Assembly (NCBI RefSeq): GCF_021917145.1
Contig: NC_061068.1
Span: 577,350 to 641,349 of the forward strand
Direction: 5' to 3'
DNA: 64,000 nucleotides
Source of the DNA: Hypomesus transpacificus
Lineage: Eukaryota > Chordata > Actinopteri > Osmeriformes > Osmeridae
The position numbers were made by a program, and so were the translations under genes. The notes under the pieces were generated by a model that saw only the letters and a list, made by a program, of their open reading frames with translations, made no database searches and was not told the origin of the DNA. Below, in pieces: positions 27,394 through 42,797 of the stretch; within the stretch, counting starts at the first letter, position 1; every line of letters starts with the position of its first letter.

Positions 27394-28803
27394 ACGCTCT
27401 AAACGTCGGCCGGAAATAGATGTTACTGCACACCCTTATAGTGATTAATTCAACCCCAATGAGCTCCCATGCTTACAGAATCCATACGTAATAAATGGTG
27501 CGCGCCCCAAACGCAGCATATATTCGCGCGCTCACTCTTGCACACACGCACACAAACTTACACACACACATAGCCAAGAGAAAGAGCTCGAGTGTCTTAC
27601 ACAAGATGGACTATTACATGAAGTGCACGCATATGACAACTAATTGCATTTTCCATATTTTTCTGTGGAGTGAAGGTTTACAACATAGATCGACCTTAAA
27701 TTAAATTGCAAAATGCGCAATTTATCTGTTCATCGCTCTTGTGGGAGTCATTTCATTTGACATTCAAGTTTGTGATTTTGGACAACAATTCGACGGTATA
27801 ATGTGATGAAATCGTAAATAAGATATTTATTTGATGCCACTTTCTTCTTCTCGATGATTTGCAATATTTTAACGGGCAATGAATGTGATGGTTAACACAT
27901 AATCTTATTGTGGACTACAATAATGGCAACTAACATGATGGCAATTAACAACAGGAGAACATAATGTATTTGTGAAAGGGACAAGCGTCAAAAATGTAGA
28001 CGTTTATTAGCCGACTGTCTAACAAAAGACCCTGGACCAGATATGAACAACCCACCCAAGCACTAATTTGGATTGGACGCAAATATGATGGTATAATTAT
28101 AAAAAAATACAAAAACTATGCATTGAATGTATTATATCCAGACACATAAAATACACAACCTCTAAATGGTAGGTGCAGAGAAAAACTCACGAGCTGCTGC
28201 AGCTGAATCCACAGTGTTAGCGGCAAATTAATCAAAAACAGGCCCATCACGGTTCAAACACCGTTTGACCGATAGTAGGATTTTTGAGACGGTGTCCTGG
28301 ACACGAGGTGACACGGCCCAAACCTTAATAATCCTTTCCCCAGTAAATAGGGATTTGAAAATATTGCCTCATCAACAGATTATCAGCATCACTTAACTAT
28401 GCCGCATTCAATTCAAGCCTTTCTTCAAAATGGGTTCCGTATTTAAGCATTTGATCTGAAGTCTTCTAAATTGGCATTGATTTAATGATGATTCAATGTC
28501 GGGAATTCTAGTGTTTGAAACATAAGATAATAAGAGATCATTAAAGAAGAAAATGTGCATAAAGAACATTGTTAGCATTCTGTGCATTCCAACGGGTTCT
28601 GTGGAAATGTTAAAACCGTATGTGTAGTGTTATTGTGGTTTCAAAAAGATGGAATGTATATCTCAAAAATCGTTATCATATATCGTGAAAATGAATATTA
28701 AAGAATAAAGAAATAAGTGACATTATATTGTAAAAATGTGTGTGATTTTATGTAATGAAGTAAGAAACCGTGAGAAACGTATTTTTTCATGTTCATTTCT
28801 TTC

Positions 28804-28809
28804 AATAAA
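28804..28809 (+). terminator. slc32a1: Candidate slc32a1 polyadenylation signal
   Basis: AATAAA in TTCAATAAAATATG, about 1.4 kb past the stop codon, at the end of an AT-rich stretch that looks like a long 3' UTR. An earlier AATAAA near 27490 would give a short 3' UTR. Use of either is inferred. Confidence 0.4.
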
Positions 28810-30061
28810 ATATGAAAGAAATGTTGGAGAAATCTTTCAGAGAATTATTGCATGAACATGAAGGCATTTTTTCTAGATCGTGTGTGTTGTGGAGAAAAAA
28901 GATAGACTGACGATAAAGACAGGTGTGTGTGAGAGAGAGGGGGGGAGGGGTTGTCTCGTGCCATGCATGACATATTCTTTTGTTCTATAATTGTTGCTAA
29001 TTTGCCTTTTCGTGCATGTTTGAAATTACGAACAGAATCTTACATTGACAGACTGTAGCTTTTACAACAGATTTTTTGCTCTCGGCAAGGCAAAAAATAG
29101 GCCCTTATTACCTGCTCAACATGAGGCCTGTGCCTTTGAAGACATCTGGCCAAATTATTTATTATTCGAAACGACCTGAGTTGCCAGCCTCCATATGGTT
29201 TCGAGTCTGTTGCTGATGTCTACTTTTAAGTCCACCTGATGCAAACGAATTTAAGCAAATATCCAGTAGCCTAGGCCTGTAGGCTAAATCCACAAGATGG
29301 CCCTCTCAGGGCCTACTTTGGCCTATAAACACCGTAGATAGGGCCTGACAAAAATAACGAATTATAATTTCATAAAAACATCTAAGGTTGGTGAAGGTAG
29401 GTGAAACCCCCACGATGTGAAGAGTACCACGCCAATTTTTGTGAAATGATTTAGAATAAATGATCATTTTAGCTAAACTGTGCGAAATGACAATACTTGA
29501 TCATCGTCCCCCTCCCGTAAGTCTTTATGTTGTAGGCTTTTTTGGGGGGCCCAAACTCTTGGGTTTCACTACCATATATTAAAATAAGATAAATGGACTA
29601 TATTCAGCAAACAGAACCCATAATGACTCCCACTTGTGTTTTCTTATAGACCTCTTCTTATCGCTCACCGACCATCTATGTCTCACAAATTAATTTGTTT
29701 AAGGATTAGGCTTGTGTAGAAGACACACTTAACTATTCACAAGAACCACGAAATTAAACTGGCTCACTACATAGCCTACGCGGTATTTTGGCATTTGTAC
29801 TTTATTGTATCATAATATTGGCGAACTGACAAACACTTAAGCCAAAACCATTATGCTACGTTACCATGACCATGACTATAGCGCCACCGGGTGGAGAAAC
29901 ACGTAGCCTACAGTCGGCCCATCGGCGTTAACGTTAACTGCATTGTGGCTGTTATTTTATACAATTTTTTCAATAGCCTTACACATTTGAAAAATGTATT
30001 TAATCAGAGCATAAACATTACAATAGATCACCTAAGATGAACAAGTGTCAATTAAATCACA
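28810..30061. other. Intergenic AT-rich sequence between slc32a1 and aurka
   Basis: Unique AT-rich sequence with one small GA/G patch near 28930-28950. I recognise no exon, RNA gene or transposon. Confidence 0.5.
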
Positions 30062-30067
30062 TTTATT
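30062..30067 (-). terminator. aurka: Candidate aurka polyadenylation signal
   Basis: TTTATT on the plus strand is AATAAA for the minus-strand gene, about 380 bp past the stop codon. Gene 3' ends are inferred. Confidence 0.4.
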
Positions 30068-30443
30068 AGCTTCAAGTAAATAGGCGTTTTCATAAAACTT
30101 TCATAATCGGTAAAACAAAACAAAAAAACAAGTATATTTCTTACATGAAAGTAGAATGATGGGAAACATGTAAAATGCATTTCAAAACAACCACACAGAG
30201 GGCACAACATCCCAACTGACAAACATCCACATCAGTCATCCATCCTCCTCAGAGAGCAGTGGTACAGCCAGGCATCCGTTAAAGCATGGCGCCGGTATGC
30301 GTGTGTGTGTGTGCATCCCAGCAATGTTGTGTATGCATGTGTCTGGGCAAGTGTGTGTGTTCCCGTGAGCCCAGCGAGGGTGTGTGTGTGCGCTCATGTG
30401 CAGGGGCCCGGGCTGGGGACCAGGGTGTGCGTTTGTGTCCAGG

Positions 30444-33326
30444 TCATGAGTTGGTGGGGGTCTTGGTGGAGTTCTGCACCACCCAGGGGTGTGTGAGGAC
30501 TTCCTGGATGGGGAGGCGATGGAGGGGGTTGTGTTTCAGCAACCTGCCAATCAGGTCGCGGCCTCCAGCGGTCACATGATCCGGGAAAGTGAACTCCACC
30601 TAGAGGACAACAGATAAGCTTAGCATTCAGCAGCCACTTTGATCCAAAGCACAACAGAAGGTCACGGATCTGCTGTAGTAAACACCATTTATATCACATT
30701 GTGTCACGTTGGATAACAGTGTGAGATTAACTGAGTAAAATGTAGTATTGCAAGCATCGCTGAGAGATCAGAGTTTGGCGGATCAACTTATAAGATCAAA
30801 TCTATGCTGCTGCCCCTCCCCCCCCTCCCCCCTGTGTGGTGGTTACCCTGGAGATCTTGCGGTAGGTCTCCTCATGACTCTTGGTTTCGAAGGGCGGCCG
30901 TCCCACTAGGAACTCGTAGCAGAGCACGCCCAGACTCCACAGGTCCACCTTCTCATCGTGGGTGCGGCCCTCGATCATCTCTGGAGGGAGGTAATCCAGC
31001 GTGCCGCAAAGGGTCGACCTCCTGGAGACACACACGTTAGATCATGTTTATAGAGATGGATGGAACAAGCACCTGGAGGAGAGCATGTGTGTGTGAGGAG
31101 AGTGTGTGTTGACCTGGAGGAGGGCGTGTGGACAGACCAGCCGAAGTCTGCGATCTTCAGCTCCCCATTGGCTCCCAGCAGCAGGTTCTCTGGCTTGATG
31201 TCCCGGTGGATCACCTTCTTAGAGTGGCAGTAGTTCAGAGCATCTGTCAGCTCCATGATGTACTGAGGAGGAGAGGAGGGATGAAACCAGAGGAGGAGGG
31301 AAGAGAATGAGAGGTGAGGGAGGAGGACAACAAGAAAGGGGGGAGGAGGAGAAAGGGGGGAGGGGGGGGTCAAGGGAGAGCAGCCCAGTCAGTACAAAAC
31401 CACAGAGGCTCCACAAGAGACCAGATGCTCCATCAACAGTACACATACACACAACTAGAAAAGGCAAGTTTTTTACACAGCTCCATGCTGGAGAAGAGTG
31501 TGGTTTGCTAGTTTAAACCCGCTGGACAGGAGAACGAGAGGTAAACTCCCTCCGCTGTGAAGTGTGCGGTTGTTGGGTAGACTTACCGTGGCGCTACGGG
31601 CCTCATCGAAGTGGCCGCATCGCTGCAGCTCGCCGTACAGCTCCCCCTTGGGGGCGAACTCCAGGATGAGGTAGACGCGCGCAGCGTCGTGGAAGTATCC
31701 GTACAGACGCAGGATGTTAGGGTGTCTGAGGAGGAGACATGGACACCATCACACAGGGGCTGTGTGTCTACGTGGGGTGTGTGTGTGTCTACACAGGTAG
31801 GGTGTGTGTGTGTGTGTGTGTGTCTATACAGGTAGGGTGGGTGAGTGTGTGTCTACACTGGTAGGGTGGGTGTGTGTGTGTCTCTACGTGGTGGGTGTGT
31901 CTACACAGGTAGGGTGGGTGTGTGTGTGTCTCTACGTGTTGTGTGTGTGTGTGGGTTATGTGCGTGTGTCTACGTGTGTTTATACATGGGTTGTGTGTGC
32001 ATGTCTTTGTGTGCGTGTGTGTGCGCGCGCATATGTCTACTTGTGTGTGTGTGTGTACGTGTGTCTGTACCTGAGGTGAGACTGGATCTCCACCTCCCTC
32101 CGCAGTTGGTGTTCGACCCCAGCCTTCTCCAGCTGCTTCTTGAACAGCACCTTCAGGGCCAGGATGAACATAGACTGCCGCTCCCTGGCCAGGTACACGT
32201 TACCAAACTTGCCCTTCCCCAGCGGACGGCCGATGTCAAAGTTCTCCAGGCTCCAGCGCTTCCTGAACGCCAGTCAAAATATGGCACGATTATTATTTAT
32301 GTTTATTAGGTCTTATATTTTTATGTTAATGACTCCCCTATGCTGTGTATCCACCCATCCATCTCTAATTTGCCTATACTTACTTTCCAGGTTTAGATGG
32401 ACCGGTCGATTTGGGACCCTCTACATCTGTCTTGGGCTGGCCCTGTGCGGGTGTTGGATGAGGGGCCTGGCTGGTCTTAGCCTGACCCTGGAGCTGGTTT
32501 TGTTGTGGAGCAGGGTTCAACTTGGGCTGGCCTTGTGCAGGTGTGTGCTGGGGGGCAGGGTGCACCTTGGGTTGGCTTTGGGGCAGAGTGGGAATGTTTT
32601 GAGGTGCATGGTTGTTCTTGGGGTAGCTACAGGGCTTGGTTTGGGCCTGGGGGACAGGGTTGACGTTCTGGTTGCCATGGTGCACGGTTTTGGTTTGGTT
32701 CATGGTTTTGGGCGTCTGGCCTTGCGTTGCAGGCTTCTGTTGTTGGCCTGGGGGCTTCGGGATGCGCTGGGGACCGTTCAACACCCCCAGCACGCGTTGG
32801 GTTGGCTTTGGAGTCCACACTGGCTTGCGGCTCATCTGGGAAACCGGAACTCGTTTTGGACCGTCGATGCTCGGCTGAAAACAACACAACGCGAGTGTAA
32901 AGACATGTCCCGCGGCGCGACAGCAAAACAGCGGAAAAGAGTGGTGTTCCTGTAGCTTAGCCTACATTAGTAAATGTACATTAAATGTAAGCTACATTCT
33001 AAATAGGAAAACGTAAACTTGCAAAGTCAGGGGTAGCTACATAAGTGGCTTGGGAATCTTACGAAACGTTTGAGTTGTAGCCAAGAGCATTTTTGTAAAA
33101 TAAACAAAACAGCAACGTTATTACTACACACATCTGCAAAAGACAAAGACAACTGGTGTCAAGAGTGTGCAAATAAGTGTGCAAATAACTTAAATAGTAG
33201 ATTCTGAGGAGACCCCGTTAATTGTAATGTGTAAATGAGTAGCTAGCGAGCTACACGTACCTTCTGTTCAGACAGTTGAGGCTTAATATCCTTTGACATA
33301 TTGACTTTAAATTCAGCAGCATCCAT
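30444..33326 (-). CDS. aurka: Aurora kinase A
   Basis: Mitotic Ser/Thr kinase of centrosomes and spindle poles, activated by TPX2. Seven coding exons with consistent GT-AG phases: 33326-33261, 32874-32384, 32262-32071, 31725-31587, 31262-31114, 31021-30847, 30599-30444; product 455 aa (human 403). The N-terminus keeps GPKRV (27-31) and the QRVL degradation A-box (48-51) but has a Pro/Gln-rich 15-residue tandem repeat at about 121-169. Kinase domain: glycine loop GKGKFGNV (201-208), Lys223, HRDIKPEN (Asp317), DFG (Asp335), activation loop [10 protein letters not shown] with Thr349 matching human Thr288. The hinge reads [14 protein letters not shown], closer to Aurora B than to human Aurora A; the A-box, length and neighbours still favour aurka. 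A splice-like CTTCAG sits 3 nt before the ATG, so an untranslated first exon is likely, with a possible donor at 33536/33535. Confidence 0.95.
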
Positions 33327-34271
33327 AATCTGAAGGGAGAGACAAGTATTGTTGATTTATCTCGTGGAAATTAGCTGTACCACGACCAACAAAGAAAGCA
33401 TTTCTTCGTTAGCGTGGCATCGGACAAGCCCGCGACAATTCGTCCTTGTCTGCACATTTCATTTCGTTTGACATATCAAAGGAAGTGGCAGGTTACTAGT
33501 AGACAAACATTAAAATGTGGTGCTATAACGCTTACCAATAATGTGTGGCAGCTGAAATCAAAAACTTGAATCCACGCACCGCAGAGTAAAAAACGATCCA
33601 ATAAGAATCCAGCTAGTAGCTAACTAGCTAACTAATGCTACATAGAAAAGACAGCAAGTTAACTTTAGCCAGCTAACAAGCTAGGAAGGGCGACTATCGT
33701 CCTGTATTTGGCTTGAGGACCAGTTCCAGTAGACAGTTAAATTGCAATTTCTAATCTTCTAGGATATTGTTAGCTACCAGTAGGGCTAGCTAGGTTTGAA
33801 AAGCATACAGAAACACACTAGATGGCTATTGATTAGAGCGAATTCATCCACTTAACCACTAGTTCGTTGGTTCGCACTTCACTTTGCTGACGTGAATACA
33901 GCCTGGCAAATTTTTCTAGCTGTTTGATTTCAAATATCCTTTTAAAAACCTCCTCTGTGCTCGGTTGGCTGACGGGCCATGCTGTCTTCCCCAGCTATTG
34001 GATGATACACAATTCTGACCCTGACGTCACATATAACTAATACACTCCAGAACACTAGATGGGGCAAGGAAAGATTAGATTAGATCTCAGGCAGAGGATG
34101 TTACGATGAACGAATTCTTCAAAATAAAGGTACCTGACCAGAAAAAGCTCTCTTTCCCTTGAGGTACGATTTGTATTGTAATCGAACTGACTGCTTATGC
34201 TGACATTTTGCTAAAATCAATTTATGGAACATTTGAGCACACAATGACACAAGCAAAAGCTTTCAAATGAC
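33327..34271 (-). promoter_or_regulatory. aurka: Probable aurka untranslated exon and promoter region
   Basis: On the minus strand a donor-like ATTG/GTAAGC (33536/33535) could end a non-coding first exon joined to the acceptor just before the aurka ATG. Upstream (33.6-34.0 kb) lie a plus-strand CCAAT near 33598 and unique, AT-rich sequence. No TATA box is evident. The exact start of transcription is inferred. Confidence 0.3.
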
Positions 34272-34277
34272 TTTATT
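34272..34277 (-). terminator. prelid3b: Candidate prelid3b polyadenylation signal
   Basis: TTTATT on the plus strand (AATAAA on the minus strand) in GACTTTATTCTTTTT. This would give prelid3b a 3' UTR of about 2.1 kb covering 34.3-36.4 kb, where I see no other gene. Confidence 0.35.
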
Positions 34278-36433
34278 CTTTTTCATTCGACCAGTCTTCT
34301 ATTTTATCAGTACAGTAGCTTTCCAAACGTCAATGCAGTTCCAACTTTTGAATAATTAGAAAAAATAACCAGATTTGGACAAAAAAAATAATCGAAAAAA
34401 TTATATAAATATGTTTTTTTTTTTTCTGTTGTTTTTGTTTAGAAAGAAAACCAGTTTACCAAGAAACAAAGTAAACCATGTCACGTCATTCCCATATCAG
34501 ATTCAGCCGGAAGAAGCATAACCCCAAAAAAACGAATTAGGATATTTGGCCATTAATGCATAAACAATGTTCCAACAAGCAACAGCGTAGCAACCTGAGA
34601 GCTAGAGGCATTTGGAATGCATTCATCTCAGTCGCAGCGAGACTATGAACAACACAGGCTTACATAATATACCAAACAATCATTTTGGCTGTTGGGTATA
34701 GACGCCAACATCAGGTGGTCTGAGACATAGAAGACAACCACGTCATCAGACGGAAGTGACTGAAGCACTGTATGTTGACAATGAACAAAATAAAAGACAT
34801 CTTTATAAATAAGAAAATAAATAATTCCTTTCGTATTTCTGACATTGTACAAATACCCTAAACACACAGGGTCACACACACACACACACACATTCCCCAC
34901 TCTAACAACAGAGGTTCTGGAATTGGAGAAAAGTAAAGTGAGGCTTTTAAGCACAGTTTGCTTAGTTCTCGGAAGCTCATCATTGTGTGTTAAAAATCAC
35001 CAGAGCATCACCAGGGCATCACCTGGGCATCACCTGGGCATCACCAGGGCATCACCTGGGCATCACCTGGGCATCACCTGGGCATCACCTGGGATTCGGC
35101 CGCCTGAGTCTACATTCAGTTCATCCTGTTAGTAAGAGTTCGTATGTTCACAGCCCAAATAAAATCAAAAAGTAACATTGACACAGCATGTAACAGCAGG
35201 TTGTATTATGTATGTGTTGGCATGTGTGTGTATTATAAAGGTTCTCTGTAAGTACCCATTAAAGTCCATTGAATCAATAGTATTTCACAATATATATGCA
35301 AATAAATAACTGTTTTGAGGTAACAATGCGATAAGCCCGCACAGTTTTCACCAACAACATGGCAGGTGCCACCTCTAACTCATGAAGGAAAACTGTCTCA
35401 AATGCAGAGTGTGTTCCATCTGTGGTCATAAACTACAATTCTGAAGATCCATTAAATTATATTCCTCTCTGTTGCTCGTGTCACTATTCCACGAACACGG
35501 GTGATATTCATGAAACCCTGCTCGCCTCCGGCTCTCTGGTGTAGCTGGTCAGAGGCTAGGTGAGTGCTGAGGTATTCATTGTTTTAAATGAAACGCTGGT
35601 GAAACATGCAGTTCCTTGCAAGTGGTTCATCTCCACAGAGAAACTCTTCAGCCACACTGCATTTGAGACATCTACACTACCTTGTTCTTTTCTTTCAGTT
35701 AAAGCTTAGAAAATAATGCTATCTGGTAGTAATAAATACAGTACTTGAGTTCCAGCTCTGACATATTGCTCGGCTTTAGTTCTTCCAGTTATTGAGGCTG
35801 CAGAGGAGACGGATGGTGTGCAACCAGCCTGCTAGAGAAGACCACGCTCCCTCCACAAACGTCCGGCTGCCTGAGACGCTGCCGTCTCTGTCTTCCAGAC
35901 ACCTGGTCACACCTGTCCACCTGACTGGCCCTGTCGCTAAAGCAGCGACGCTAAGGTGGACATCATTCATTCAACCACTGTCTTTCTCCCTCTCAGGTGT
36001 CCCCCGAGCTGTGACCCAAAGGAGGAGAGCTTCTCTAGCAGGGCAGAGTCTCTGCAGGCGAACACAAATCATCGAAGGGCTCGATAAGATGTTTGGCACT
36101 GTTGGCCTTGTCACCCCGCCGCCCTCTGCTGGCGTGGAGCCAGAGGATTCCAGCCTCTCACTACGAGCGGTCAGCCGAGCAGCCTGTTGAAACCACTACC
36201 CAGAATCCCTTTAGGTTGCAGTCCGCCATGAAGTATCTAATGTAGATAGACTTCAAATAAGATATGGAGGGAATGCACCCATGAATTAGAGGAGAGGAGG
36301 AAGAGCAAAGTGAAGGGAATCTGGGCTGGCACCGTACATGTTATTAAGAGCCAATAAAAACCAAGGGGATCTCCTGCCATCTGAACAGGTAATGAGATGG
36401 AGGTAGGGAGAGAAGGTTTGAGGGTGGGTGGTG
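34278..36433 (-). other. Likely prelid3b 3' UTR, no other gene
   Basis: Mostly unique sequence with one short 11-bp tandem repeat and a CA run near 34875. A 132-codon frame at 35792-36190 (+) shows no family resemblance and is antisense to the presumed UTR, so I do not call it. Confidence 0.4.
34997..35092. repeat. 11-bp minisatellite, about 8 copies
   Basis: Tandem copies of ATCACCTGGGC with ATCACCAGGGC variants. Confidence 0.95.
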
Positions 36434-40684
<4,251 letters not shown>

Positions 40685-42559
40685 GACTTGGCTGTTGTAT
40701 ATTAACCGGTGTGTGGTATTGGTAGTAAGGTGGAGAGTGGATCAGCCCAGCCGGCAAGTGAAGTCACACTGACTCAATGAACGGGCAGCATTCGTTAAAG
40801 AGCTGACGCAAATCACCTCCCCCCTACGACCGGAGTCACATGAGTCTGGATGTGTCGCACATCCGCCGCGTGCCAGAGCGGTGATTGACAGAACAGAAAG
40901 CAGCGCAGTTAAGGTGCCTGGAATCAATTTACCGGCCCAAAATTAAAAATCGTGAATATCTTGTCAGTGAGTTCAGAGTAACGGCAACCAAAGTGAACAA
41001 ATGTTTAAAATAACGACGCAACACCATTTTGAAATACTTCATAGGAGATCCATAACAATTTTCCATGAGGTGGATAGCAAGTCGTTATTCCAGCAGTAGG
41101 AATCCGTCCTTTGCCCTTTGCAGAACTTGCACAATAGGTATGAGGTTCCACACTTAGACCTTGTGATCAAAGCTGAACCAACATGCCCTTGGAGGAATAT
41201 GACAATGCCACTGAACGATTATGTCACTGTCAGAACTGTAGGCTTCTAATGATTGTTTCATACACAACCAACAAAAGGATTTCGCTGTATGTGGGTGCTC
41301 CTGACCTCTACAATACCCATTATCCACAGTTATTGGAACGGCTTGAATGGGAAGACGTTATGCTACACGAATGGATCACAAAAGTACGATTTTAGTTGTC
41401 ATGCTTGTGTTCAAGGCAGATCCGATTCCAGTTGATCAGATGAATTAGGCTCCTACATCGAAACATTTTCGAGACTTTTTGGCATTATCCAACACTGTCA
41501 CTCTAAATGAAAACAAAATAACCTCAATAAATATTATATATATAGAGATGTATGTTACAATTTGCAGTAACATGGGCATATGCAGGAATGACCCACTTTT
41601 ACAAGTAGGTGAAAGACCTCTGTCCCTTCTGACCCTCCTCTGTCTAGATCCAGTTTTTCGTCAAGGCTTGGTGTTATATGGCAGAGCCAAAGGGCCAACC
41701 TCACTGCCACGTCCTGGGGCCTTATCAGGAGGTGCTTGTTATCTTCCCCTGACAGACAGCAGTGTTGAGGGCATCATGAATCCAACCACCTCAGTACAGA
41801 ACAGAGTTCAACCAGTAGGGTTTAGCTGTGGGGTCGTGAACCATGGTGTTCTTTTGAGGGGGTGGCTTTTACTGTAACTGTTAAAGGAACAGTGCGGATT
41901 TTTGTGTGTGATGACTCCAACATGTGTCAAACTGCTTATCTGTGTAGTCAGAATAAAGTGTATCTCTAACACTTAATAAATAAGTATGCAAAGGCAAACA
42001 TTATACAATTCCTTTCCTGATCATTTTTTTTCTTATGAAAGCTTCTAATTGTATAATACAGGCCGTAATCATAATATATATTGGGGGGACACATCCCCTC
42101 CCAATATTCAAATCTGGTCAAAATGTCCCCCCCAATATATTGATATCAAAATATAAGTAAATATATAAATGTGCTACGCTACGACAGGCCATCACACACA
42201 CTGTCCAAAATGATCATGAAAAAATTGAATTAGTCCCCCCCAATGTTGACTCCATGGCTACGGCCTTGGTATAATACAACATTTTAAGGATTATAAAGTC
42301 TGGGTTTCGACTTTTTATTAAATTCTCAGTCAAATTTTCCTTCCAAACACAGTGACCAAAACATGCTCATTGTTCATGTAAATGATGTAATCCTACTGAA
42401 TTGTGAAGATTACTTTATTTAAACACATACTGTTTATCTTCATTTAAACCAATTTAAGACATCCACGTTGTGTTTACAACAGTACAATGACACATTATTA
42501 ATATTAATAATATAATTGTGATATAGGAAGAAAACTGTAAATACAAATTATGTACACAT
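40685..42559. other. Intergenic region between prelid3b and tubb1
   Basis: The first 250 bp upstream of the prelid3b ATG are the probable promoter, with CG dinucleotides but no obvious TATA. The rest is unique AT-rich sequence. At 42075-42270 a block with GTCCCCCCCAATATATTGAT, GGGGGGACACATCCCC and a final GGCTACGGCC looks like a dispersed-repeat fragment, which I cannot classify. A 70-codon frame at 41183 (+) has no recognisable family. Confidence 0.4.
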
Positions 42560-42565
42560 TTTATT
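42560..42565 (-). terminator. tubb1: Candidate tubb1 polyadenylation signal
   Basis: TTTATT on the plus strand is AATAAA for tubb1, about 235 bp past its stop codon. Confidence 0.4.
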
Positions 42566-42797
42566 TTCATATAACAACTAAAAAAGTCAACAACATCGCA
42601 GTACAGCCAGCATTTTTTTTAAAAGATGTGAATGATTATTAATAGTTCACTCTTATATGAGTAAAAGACTAAGGAAAAAAGCTAAAATTCAAGTCTTTTG
42701 AGAGAAAATAGTTGAGGTTTCCTGACACCGTCATGTGGCTCAGTGAAGGCATCACCTCCACCTGTCTCAAACACACCTCACTCCATCACAAACACCC

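Noticed and set aside
41183..41395. 70-codon open frame between prelid3b and tubb1
   Set aside because: Short, no homology I can recognise, no splice or promoter context; probably chance.
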